Shown here one piece after another: positions 57,098-64,000 of a DNA stretch of 64,000 nt (position 1 is the first letter of the stretch; each line of letters begins with the position of its first letter). Source of the DNA: an uncultured Ruminococcus sp. GTDB lineage: Bacteria; Bacillota; Clostridia; Oscillospirales; Ruminococcaceae. A model generated the notes under the pieces. The model made no database searches, was not told the DNA's origin, and saw nothing but the letters and a program-made list of their open reading frames with translations. Both the position numbers and the translations under genes were made by a program. The stretch lies in NCBI GenBank assembly GCA_934463425.1, contig CAKSJP010000002.1, forward strand, positions 68,142 to 132,141, read 5' to 3'.

Positions 57098-58540
57098 TTA
57101 TCGCTCAGGAACAAGCGGCAGACAGTCACGCACGATCTCCCGTTCGTCCATATGAATATGCACACCGTTTTTCAATACCTGATAATCTTCATGACCCTTT
57201 CCGGCGAGAACGATCACATCCTCCGGCTGTGCCAGCTGCATGCTCCGCAGGATGGCTTCCTTCCGGTCGATGACAACCTCATAGGGCACATTGCTGCCCT
57301 CCAGTCCGGTGAGAATGTCGGCGATGATCGCCTCCGGCTCTTCGTCTCTGGGATTATCCGAAGTAATGACCAGGAAATCCGCATAGTTCGCCGCAGCCTT
57401 CGCCATCTTCGGGCGCTTGGTCGCATCCCGGTTGCCGCCGCAGCCAAACAGGCAGATCAGCCTGCCCTTGGTGTATTCCTTTACGCTCCGGAGAATGTTC
57501 TCCACCGCATCCGGCGTATGAGCATAGTCACAGATCACGGTGAAGTCCCTGCCGGTAGGAATCACCTCACACCGGCCGCGGACACCGGTACAGGTCGCCA
57601 GCGCGCTGCGGATCTCTCCCATGGGCAGCCCCACGGCATGGCATGCCGCCACTGCCGCCAGGGCATTGGACACGTTAAACATTCCGGTCAGATGCAGATC
57701 TACCGGATAGGACTTTCCGCCGCAGCACAGCCAGAAGCTTGTGCCGCCGGCGCGGAGCTTGATGGCATCCGCATAGAAATCCGCCTGACCGCAGTTATCA
57801 TAAGTAATTACCGGACAAGTCACTTCATCCCGCAGCCGTCTGCCATAAGCATCGTCTGTGTTGATGATCGCCGTATCACAGCGCTGGAACAGCAGCTTCT
57901 TTGCCTGGTAGTAGTTCTCCATCGTGCCGTGATAATCCAGATGATCCTGCGTCAGGTTCGTGAACACCGCGGCTTCAAAATGAGTCTCTCCAATGCGCTG
58001 CTGTACCAGACCGAAGGAAGAGACCTCCATGACCACATCGTCACAGCCTGCCTCAGCCATCTTGGCATACAGCGCCATCAAATCATATACAAAGGGGGTT
58101 GTATTGTCGGTATGGACGATTTCATCCCCGATCTCATTCTGGATCGTGCCAATCAGACCCACCTTATGTCCGTTTTCCGTCAGAATGTGCTTGATGAGAT
58201 TGGTGATGGTCGTCTTTCCATTCGTACCGGTCACGCCGATGAAATGCATTTTCCGCTCCGGATGCCCGAACCATGCGGCACAAAGCTTTCCGTAGAGTGC
58301 ACGGGTATCATCTGTCATAATCTGCCGGTCACCCAGTCCCAGATCATGATCTACCAGAACCGCTGCCGCGCCCTTCGCCAGAACGTCTGCCGCGGCGGTA
58401 TGCCCGTCAAATCGTTCTCCGCGAATGCAGGCAAACAGCATGCCCGGCTGTACCTTTCTGGAATCATCGGTCAGTCCGGTGATCTCCAGATTTTCCAGAC
58501 TGGTTTTCGCGTTTTCTTCCAAAAGCGTATACAATTGCAT
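57098..58540 (-). CDS. murE: UDP-MurNAc-L-Ala-D-Glu--meso-DAP ligase
   Basis: MurE adds the third stem residue. The 480-residue protein has the ATP loop GVTGTNGKTTITNLI and the carbamylated-lysine region. The motif DNPR (in TSDNPRDEEP) indicates meso-diaminopimelate as the substrate. The ATG at 58540 lies 8 bases after AAAGGA; an ATG three codons earlier overlaps that site. Confidence 0.96.
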   Translation of the reverse strand: MQLYTLLEENAKTSLENLEITGLTDDSRKVQPGMLFACIRGERFDGHTAAADVLAKGAAAVLVDHDLGLGDRQIMTDDTRALYGKLCAAWFGHPERKMHFIGVTGTNGKTTITNLIKHILTENGHKVGLIGTIQNEIGDEIVHTDNTTPFVYDLMALYAKMAEAGCDDVVMEVSSFGLVQQRIGETHFEAAVFTNLTQDHLDYHGTMENYYQAKKLLFQRCDTAIINTDDAYGRRLRDEVTCPVITYDNCGQADFYADAIKLRAGGTSFWLCCGGKSYPVDLHLTGMFNVSNALAAVAACHAVGLPMGEIRSALATCTGVRGRCEVIPTGRDFTVICDYAHTPDAVENILRSVKEYTKGRLICLFGCGGNRDATKRPKMAKAAANYADFLVITSDNPRDEEPEAIIADILTGLEGSNVPYEVVIDRKEAILRSMQLAQPEDVIVLAGKGHEDYQVLKNGVHIHMDEREIVRDCLPLVPER

Positions 58541-58573
58541 TTTTCTCATCCTTTCTGTTGATGAAGGTATGCG

Positions 58574-60919
58574 TTAATCGGTTGCCTCTCCGGCGGACAG
58601 CGTCAATGTGATGGAAGAGCCGCGCTGCAGCTGTGTTCCCTCTGCAGCAGACTGGCTCTTGACCAATGCGCCTTCGCTGCTGGCGGATGCACCCATCAGA
58701 GAATAATTCAAGCCATAATAGGACAGGGTCTCGTTTGCCTGCGATGCGGTCATGCCAATGAGATTCGGCACAGTGACCAGATCCCGTGTGCTGGTCTGTT
58801 CGGTATACAGCAGCACCTTTCCGCCCTTGGCGACACTGGTGCCGGTAGTGGGCGACTGTGAAACTACTGTAGATCCGCTGCCGACTACTTCATATGTCAG
58901 TCCCAGCTGTTCCAGCGTGGACTCTGCCGCACTCAGTTCCGCATCCTGGAGCAGCGGAACGGCAACATTCATTTCCTTTGCCTCTTCGTCCGTGTACTCC
59001 GGGTATAATCCCATATACGGCAGGATCTCTTCCATGATGTCCCGTGCATAGGGCGTTACGACCTTAGAGCCGTAATAGCCGATCTCCGGGTTCGGATAGT
59101 CTGCCTGGATCAGCATAATGAGTTCCGGATCATCTGCCGGCGCAAAGCAGCAGTACGATGCCACATAGTCATCTTCGATGTCCCTGGTGGCACGAATTTC
59201 CGCCGTACCGGACTTACCGCCGATGCGATAGCCCTGGATATAGGCGTTATGAGACGGGTTGGTGGAAACGACTGCTTCCAGCTGCTCCCGCATGGTTTTT
59301 GAGGTTTCTTCCGAAACGATCTGCCGCTTTTCGGCGGTAGAGTTTTGCAGGACAGTGTTGCCGCTGCTGTCTACGATATGATCTACTATATAGGGCTGTA
59401 CCAGATAGCCGCCGTTGATGGCAGCCGAATAGGCGGTGATCAGCTCCAGAGCAGTCAGCTCGTTGGTCTGTCCGAATGCGCCGGATGCCAGATCGACCTG
59501 TGTCATATCATCTTCCTTGATGTAGCTGCCAGAGGACTCACCCGGCAGGTCGATGCCGGTCTTTTCTGTCAAGCCGAAGCCCTGGAGATAATAGCTGAAC
59601 TTCTGCACACCCAGCCGCAGACCGATCTCCATAAACGCCGGGTTACAGGAATTGGTCAGCGCCTGAGTAAAGGTCTGCGAACCGTGACCGGAACGCAGCG
59701 AGCAGCCAATTTTCGCGTCCTGCACCTGTAAATAACCGCCGCAGAAGAAGGTATCGCTGTTCAGATCGATCAGATTTTCCTCAAACGCTGCCGCCGATGT
59801 CACAATTTTAAAGGTAGAGCCCGGCGGATTGATCTCGCTGATTGCCTTGTTCCGCCACTGCTTTTCTCTGGCTTCCAGGTACGCGTCCTGATATTCGCTC
59901 TCCGGCAGTTCTTTCAGCTGTGCCGCAACCACAGGGTCATAAATTTCCGACGGGTTGTTCAAATCGAAGGACGGACAGGTCGCCATGGCATAAATGGCAC
60001 CGGTTTTCGGGTTCATGATGATGCCGGTGGCACGGTCATTGACCTCAAACTTTTCCACCATCTCCGACATGCTCTTTTCCAGATAATACTGCATGGTGGA
60101 ATCCAGCGTCAGATACAGGGATGCGCCGTCCTCCGCCTCATAGGTGGTGGAATAGCGGTAGGGCATTTCCTCGCCGTTTGCCGCCTGTGCCGAAATGATT
60201 CTGCCGTCTACGCCGGAGAGATAGTCATTGTACTGATACTCCAGACCATACTGTCCGTCGCCGTCACCATTGGTGAAGCCGATCACCGCTGCAGCAAGCT
60301 CATTCTGGGGATAATACCGCCGCGTGGTCGCTTCTGTGCCGATAAATGTCAGTTTCAGCTTATCAAAATAGGAAGTGATGGCATCTGCCTTATCCTTTTC
60401 CACCTGTGTCTGAAGCACATAATACCGGCTGTCGCGGGAAAGTCCCTCTTCGATCTTGGAAACGTCGATTTCCAGCGTCTCCGACAAAAATGACAGAATC
60501 GACTGTTTCAGCTGGTCTATATCCACCAGATTTGCAGCCTGTTCGCCCTTTTCCTGGGCAGCCGCCTGTTTCTTGCTGTTTGATTTTTCGATCTCATCCA
60601 TTTCATCCCGATAGAGCTTCGGATCTATGTACACATTATATACTGTAGCGCTCCACGCCAGAGCCGTTCCGTTGGCATCATAGATCGCGCCGCGGTTGGC
60701 ATCCAGCGTCATCGTACCAAAATGGTAGTTATTTGCCATATCCTCATACTTTTTATTATCGACGACCGACACCTTGAACAGCTTTCCTGCCACTGCCGCA
60801 CTCATAGCAACCAGAATCGTCATGCCCACTGCTGCCCGGCGGCGCATAACTGCGGAAGCAGGACGTGATGCCTTTGCCTTCTGGCTTTTCTTTTCCTTAT
60901 ATTCGTTGATCATGCGCAC
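58574..60919 (-). CDS. PASTA-domain class B penicillin-binding protein (PBP2x/SpoVD type)
   Basis: This transpeptidase crosslinks septal or spore peptidoglycan. The 781-residue protein has one transmembrane helix (about 32-52), the PBP dimerisation domain, and the transpeptidase with SxxK in PPGSTFKIVTS, SxN in SCNP and KSGTAEI. Two PASTA domains follow (about 635-780). GTG at 60919 is preferred since GGAGG lies 10 bases upstream; ATG at 60913 is also possible. It could be the vegetative FtsI-like enzyme or SpoVD; the sequence does not separate them. Confidence 0.92.
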   Translation of the reverse strand: MRMINEYKEKKSQKAKASRPASAVMRRRAAVGMTILVAMSAAVAGKLFKVSVVDNKKYEDMANNYHFGTMTLDANRGAIYDANGTALAWSATVYNVYIDPKLYRDEMDEIEKSNSKKQAAAQEKGEQAANLVDIDQLKQSILSFLSETLEIDVSKIEEGLSRDSRYYVLQTQVEKDKADAITSYFDKLKLTFIGTEATTRRYYPQNELAAAVIGFTNGDGDGQYGLEYQYNDYLSGVDGRIISAQAANGEEMPYRYSTTYEAEDGASLYLTLDSTMQYYLEKSMSEMVEKFEVNDRATGIIMNPKTGAIYAMATCPSFDLNNPSEIYDPVVAAQLKELPESEYQDAYLEAREKQWRNKAISEINPPGSTFKIVTSAAAFEENLIDLNSDTFFCGGYLQVQDAKIGCSLRSGHGSQTFTQALTNSCNPAFMEIGLRLGVQKFSYYLQGFGLTEKTGIDLPGESSGSYIKEDDMTQVDLASGAFGQTNELTALELITAYSAAINGGYLVQPYIVDHIVDSSGNTVLQNSTAEKRQIVSEETSKTMREQLEAVVSTNPSHNAYIQGYRIGGKSGTAEIRATRDIEDDYVASYCCFAPADDPELIMLIQADYPNPEIGYYGSKVVTPYARDIMEEILPYMGLYPEYTDEEAKEMNVAVPLLQDAELSAAESTLEQLGLTYEVVGSGSTVVSQSPTTGTSVAKGGKVLLYTEQTSTRDLVTVPNLIGMTASQANETLSYYGLNYSLMGASASSEGALVKSQSAAEGTQLQRGSSITLTLSAGEATD

Positions 60920-61289
60920 GTTCGGCACACCTCCGTTTTCTATGTGATCCTCCAAGGCGTTCTTATGTCTATATAATAGAATCAGGCAGGGAATCGTTGC
61001 CATTACCCCGCCTGTTTCAACCGTCTGTTCTGTGCTTTTGCAGAGACGGGAATTTCTCGTTCTGCGGCAACAGATTCCCTTGCCGCAGAATGTATGCAGG
61101 AACGGGGACACCGCCTTGCAACGGTCACCTGTCCGGCAGCCATATTTTTGTCAGCCCGACTGTGTGCATTCCTGCCCGGTAACTTTATGTGAACTAACAG
61201 TTCTGCCCCTTCCCTCGTCTGTTCCGAAGCAGCACTGATAGTCAGCAAGAGTGATGTGATACTGTGCCGCCCATTTCATTGTATGGGCA
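60920..61289. other. 370-base gap inside the dcw cluster
   Basis: The gap between ftsL and the PBP gene holds no gene I can support. It contains one clear inverted repeat (below). A weak promoter-like TATTAT near 60975 on the minus strand lacks a convincing -35 element. Confidence 0.6.
61060..61090. repeat. 11-bp inverted repeat in the dcw gap
   Basis: TTCTGCGGCAA and TTGCCGCAGAA form a perfect stem with a 9-base loop. No T run follows on the minus strand, so a protein-binding site or an RNA processing element is more likely than a terminator. Confidence 0.6.
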
Positions 61290-61754
61290 TCAGCCGCGGA
61301 GATATGCCACAATATCCTCAAACTTATGCTTGAGCCGAACAAAAATGTTCTGCTCCTCTCCGTCGATTTCTACAGTATCCTCTGTCTGTATCTCAATATA
61401 TTGGATCTGGGACTGATCCAGCTTCTGGAGTCCCAGGTGATCTTCTGCATAATCCTTGATGTTTCGGATGGATGCCTTACCTTCCAATTCCGTCTGCATC
61501 CGCACGTTTTCGCTGCGCAGTGTGTTCAGCTCTGCATTTGCCTCTGAAATCGAGGTATAGACCTCCGTCAGCTGCACATAGCTGTTAATGATAACGCTGA
61601 ACATCAGCAGTGCCAGAACACCTGCCAAAAAAACCTTCAGCGCTGCACCGCGCTTTGAGGGCGCGATCCGAAAGACAAAAATACCGGAAGAAGGCGCTTT
61701 TTCCTCCTGCGGTTCTCCGTTTTCCGGCACTGTTTTTTTCTCTGATTCTGCCAT
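61290..61754 (-). CDS. ftsL: FtsL-like cell division protein
   Basis: The 154-residue protein has a cytoplasmic tail (1-38), one transmembrane helix (about 39-60), and an extracellular leucine-zipper coiled coil (EANAELNTLRSENVRMQTEL). It ends with an acidic tail. The position directly after rsmH supports FtsL, the DivIC partner. The ATG follows AAAGGAG at long spacing. Confidence 0.88.
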   Translation of the reverse strand: MAESEKKTVPENGEPQEEKAPSSGIFVFRIAPSKRGAALKVFLAGVLALLMFSVIINSYVQLTEVYTSISEANAELNTLRSENVRMQTELEGKASIRNIKDYAEDHLGLQKLDQSQIQYIEIQTEDTVEIDGEEQNIFVRLKHKFEDIVAYLRG

Positions 61755-61760
61755 GAATGG

Positions 61761-62687
61761 TCAGCGGCTCCTTTCCAGAACCCGCAGTTTCGCGCTGCGG
61801 CTGCGGCTGTTTTCCTGCAATTCCTCTGCACTGGGCGCAATGGGCTTTCGGGAGACCAGTTTTGCCTCCGGCGTTCTGCCGCACACGCACTGGGGAAAAT
61901 CCGGCGGGCAAATACAGCCCTGACACCACTGTGCAAACTGTCGCTTTACCATGCGATCCTCCAGGGAATGAAAGGTGATGACCGCCAGTCTGCCACCAGG
62001 CTTCAACACAGAAAATGCTGCTTTCAGCCCATTTTCCAGGTGTTCAAATTCGCCGTTGACCGCAATGCGAATCGCCTGAAACGTCTTTTTACAGGGATTT
62101 TTCATGCGCCGCACCTTTTGCGGGACGCTGCTTTTCACCAGTTCTGCCAGATCCAATGTGGTATGGATCGGCTTTTCCGCCCGCGCACGAACGATATTCC
62201 GCGCAATGCTCCGGGCAAAGGATTCCTCCCCATAAGTAAACAAGATTCGAGCAAGTTCCTGTTCCGAAGCGGTATTCACCAGTTCCTCTGCGGTCATGCC
62301 GGTCTGGCTCATCCGCATATCCAAAGGTGCATCGTGGTGATAGGAAAATCCCCGGGAATCCTCGTCCAACTGGTGGGAAGAAACTCCCAGATCCAACAGC
62401 ACACCGTCCACCGGCACTGCGCCCATCTCCGTCAGCACTTCCTGCATTTCGTCATAATTATGGTGCACCACCGTTGCCGGATAAGCCGCAAGCCGCTCTG
62501 TTGCCACTGCGACTGCGTCGGGATCACGGTCAAATCCAATGAGCCGGCCGCCTTCTGTCAGGCGCTTTGCAATCTCCGTGGAGTGTCCGGCACCGCCGAC
62601 AGTTCCATCCACATAAATACCGTCCGGGCGAATTGCCAGCCCATCCAGCACCTCGTGCAGCAGCACGGGAACATGTTTAAATTCCAT
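61761..62687 (-). CDS. rsmH: 16S rRNA (cytosine1402-N4) methyltransferase
   Basis: RsmH methylates C1402 of 16S rRNA. The 308-residue protein starts with HVPVLLHEVLDGL. It has the SAM site DGTVGGAGHS, DLGVSSHQLDEDSRGFSY, and VITFHSLEDRMVK. It starts 2 bases after the mraZ stop. Confidence 0.97.
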   Translation of the reverse strand: MEFKHVPVLLHEVLDGLAIRPDGIYVDGTVGGAGHSTEIAKRLTEGGRLIGFDRDPDAVAVATERLAAYPATVVHHNYDEMQEVLTEMGAVPVDGVLLDLGVSSHQLDEDSRGFSYHHDAPLDMRMSQTGMTAEELVNTASEQELARILFTYGEESFARSIARNIVRARAEKPIHTTLDLAELVKSSVPQKVRRMKNPCKKTFQAIRIAVNGEFEHLENGLKAAFSVLKPGGRLAVITFHSLEDRMVKRQFAQWCQGCICPPDFPQCVCGRTPEAKLVSRKPIAPSAEELQENSRSRSAKLRVLERSR

Positions 62688-62689
62688 AC

Positions 62690-63118
62690 CTAAAATCCGA
62701 TTTCCTCTAACATTTTCAGCATCTTCTGGGTATCAAAAGTTGCGTTCAGCGTTTCCCAGCGAGACTTTTCCCAAATTTCCGCTTTGTTGTTTGCACCGAT
62801 GATGACAACATCCTTTTCCAGCCCGGCGAACAGGCGCAGTTCCTGTGGAATCAGCACACGCCCCTGCTTATCTGGTACAAGAACAGCTGCGCCGGAAAAA
62901 AGCCAACGCCGCAGCTGACCGCCCTTCGATTCCGGAAGCGCAGCTACTTTTGCCGACAAGCGTTCCCACTCCTCATCTGCATAAACAGTCAGACACGGCT
63001 GATCCAGTCCTTTCGTCACATAAAAAGCTGTTCCCAGGATCTCCCGCAGCTTCGTGGGAAAGTTCATGCGTCCCTTGGTATCAATATTGTGATAATAGGT
63101 ACCCATCAGAGATTGCAC
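62690..63118 (-). CDS. mraZ: Transcriptional regulator MraZ
   Basis: MraZ is a ring-forming regulator of the dcw cluster. The 142-residue protein has two AbrB-like SpoVT repeats, with YYHNIDTKGRMNFP and VLVPDKQGRVLIP. GTG at 63118 is chosen because AGGCGG lies 8 bases upstream; ATG at 63106 is an alternative. The promoter at 63216-63244 precedes it by about 90 bases. Confidence 0.95.
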   Translation of the reverse strand: MQSLMGTYYHNIDTKGRMNFPTKLREILGTAFYVTKGLDQPCLTVYADEEWERLSAKVAALPESKGGQLRRWLFSGAAVLVPDKQGRVLIPQELRLFAGLEKDVVIIGANNKAEIWEKSRWETLNATFDTQKMLKMLEEIGF

Positions 63119-63215
63119 AAATTCCGCCGCCTTTCTGTTATAGGAGACCACGGCAAAGTGAAAAATCATGCTCCACATTCAGGGATTCTTCCCCACTTTT
63201 CACCGCTATGTTATT

Positions 63216-63244
63216 ATTATACCGTATCTAACCTAAAATTGCAA
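63216..63244 (-). promoter_or_regulatory. Promoter of the dcw cluster
   Basis: On the minus strand TTGCAA (63239-63244) and TATAAT (63216-63221) are 17 bases apart. The leader contains GTGGGGA and TGTGGAG boxes that loosely resemble MraZ operator repeats, but the spacing is not regular. Confidence 0.82.
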
Positions 63245-63323
63245 GGACGCAGCGAAAGAAAACGAAAAAAATATGCCCGAAAAAATGGATTTTTTTTAGA
63301 TACCTTGCACAAAATTCAGGCAT

Positions 63324-63351
63324 CAAAAAAGGACGAGCCGAAGCTCGTCCT
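63324..63351 (-). terminator. Terminator of tuf
   Basis: AGGACGAGC and GCTCGTCCT form a perfect 9-bp stem with a TTCG loop on the minus strand, followed by T residues. It lies about 30 bases after the tuf stop codon. Confidence 0.95.
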
Positions 63352-63382
63352 CTTTTTTTAGAAACGCATCAATGCGATTCAA

Positions 63383-64000
63383 TTATTCGTTAATTGCTGT
63401 AACGACACCAGAACCTACGGTTCTACCACCCTCACGGATAGCGAAACGCAGACCTTCTTCGATAGCGATCGGCTGGATCAGTTCAACATCCATTTCAACG
63501 TTATCACCAGGTGTGCACATTTCAACGTCTGCCGGCAGAGTGATGATACCGGTTACGTCAGTTGTTCTGAAATAGAACTGCGGTCTGTAGTTGTTGAAGA
63601 ACGGAGTATGACGGCCGCCTTCTTCCTTCTTCAGAACGTAAACCTGACCCTTGAACTTAGTGTGCGGGTGAATGGAACCCGGCTTGCACAGTACCTGACC
63701 ACGCTCAACCTGGTCACGAGTGATACCACGCAGCAGTGCGCCAACGTTATCGCCAGCTTCTGCGAAGTCCAGAGACTTACGGAACATTTCCAGACCAGTT
63801 ACAACGGTGTTCAGCTTTTCTTCAGACAGACCAACGATTTCAACCGGCTCGTTTACGTTCAGCTTTCCGCGCTCTACACGACCGGTAACAACGGTACCAC
63901 GACCAGAAATGGTCATAGTATCCTCGATCGGCATCAGGAACGGCTTTGCATCGTCACGTTCCGGAGTCGGAATGTACTCGTCAACAGCATCCATCAGGTC
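63383..64000 (-). CDS. tuf: Elongation factor Tu, C-terminal part
   Basis: EF-Tu delivers aminoacyl-tRNA to the ribosome. The visible 205 residues are domains 2 and 3, beginning near [13 protein letters not shown]. Signatures include [51 protein letters not shown] and [12 protein letters not shown] at the end. The G domain lies beyond the window. Codon use is strongly biased, as expected for a highly expressed gene. Confidence 0.98.
   Translation of the reverse strand, partial: DLMDAVDEYIPTPERDDAKPFLMPIEDTMTISGRGTVVTGRVERGKLNVNEPVEIVGLSEEKLNTVVTGLEMFRKSLDFAEAGDNVGALLRGITRDQVERGQVLCKPGSIHPHTKFKGQVYVLKKEEGGRHTPFFNNYRPQFYFRTTDVTGIITLPADVEMCTPGDNVEMDVELIQPIAIEEGLRFAIREGGRTVGSGVVTAINE

Noticed and set aside
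61093..61111. Sigma-E-like -10 element (CATACATT) in the dcw gap on the minus strand
   Set aside because: No matching -35 element occurs at 13-15 bases, so it is probably chance.
63181..63215. MraZ operator repeats upstream of mraZ
   Set aside because: GTGGGGA and TGTGGAG boxes occur, but not with the regular 10-base period expected. The evidence is too weak for a feature.

Overview
The window looks like chromosomal DNA of a sporulation-competent, anaerobic Gram-positive clostridium, most like Ruminococcus (Oscillospiraceae). That placement is inferred from gene content: dockerin-bearing secreted proteins, yabP/yabQ spore genes next to divIC, an IspH-ribosomal protein S1 fusion, a TepA-FtsK/SpoIIIE pair, and meso-DAP-type MurE. 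Base composition is moderately GC-rich, except for a few islands that are clearly AT-rich. I found no rRNA, tRNA or CRISPR array.

Layout. 1-5 kb (minus strand): the start of der, yceD-rpmF, a small P-loop protein, pgi with a structured leader, a DD-carboxypeptidase homologue that has lost all three catalytic motifs, and an HPr-like protein without the phosphorylatable histidine. 5-10 kb (plus): mtaB and the long single-chain purL. 10-20.5 kb (minus): trkA-trkH; then rlmB, a degenerate P-type-ATPase-like membrane protein and an LCP glycopolymer transferase in one operon; then a small membrane protein, a cluster of DnaA-box-like sites and a sialate O-acetylesterase-like protein. 20.8-35.5 kb (plus): two dockerin proteins (the first AT-rich), a flavin reductase, tepA-ftsK, a REP-associated tyrosine transposase (RAYT) with its palindromes, ygiQ, a ComEC-like metallo-beta-lactamase lipoprotein with a DUF3006 partner, yhiN, and cmk-plsC-ispH/rpsA. 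35.6-36 kb: an unannotated-looking type I toxin-antitoxin locus. 36-45 kb (minus): mpg, a zinc-ribbon protein, rqcH, rlmA, nif3-trmK, small zinc/sulfur proteins, a SigH-like sigma factor and yabP-yabQ-divIC-S1. 45-48.6 kb (plus): secG, rnr and a pnuC-like gene. 48.6-63.2 kb (minus): the division and cell-wall (dcw) cluster mraZ-rsmH-ftsL-pbp-murE-murF-mraY-ftsW-murG-murA-ftsQ-ftsZ, without murD. The window ends in tuf.

How the parts work together. The dcw cluster makes lipid II and the divisome; the LCP protein, FtsW and the PASTA-containing PBP complete wall assembly. Many other genes serve translation and RNA: rlmB, rlmA, trmK, mtaB, rqcH, rnr, S1 proteins, L32 and EF-Tu. The most notable finding is at 35.65-35.99 kb: a 35-residue holin-like hydrophobic peptide with a consensus promoter, a ribosome-binding site that can fold into a hairpin, and a consensus promoter on the opposite strand that would make an antisense RNA of about 95 nt over its 3' end. 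Other items worth attention are the RAYT whose own palindromes lie in frame inside its gene, two apparent pseudoenzymes in wall-related operons, and a metallo-beta-lactamase lipoprotein whose only well-placed start codon is ACG.
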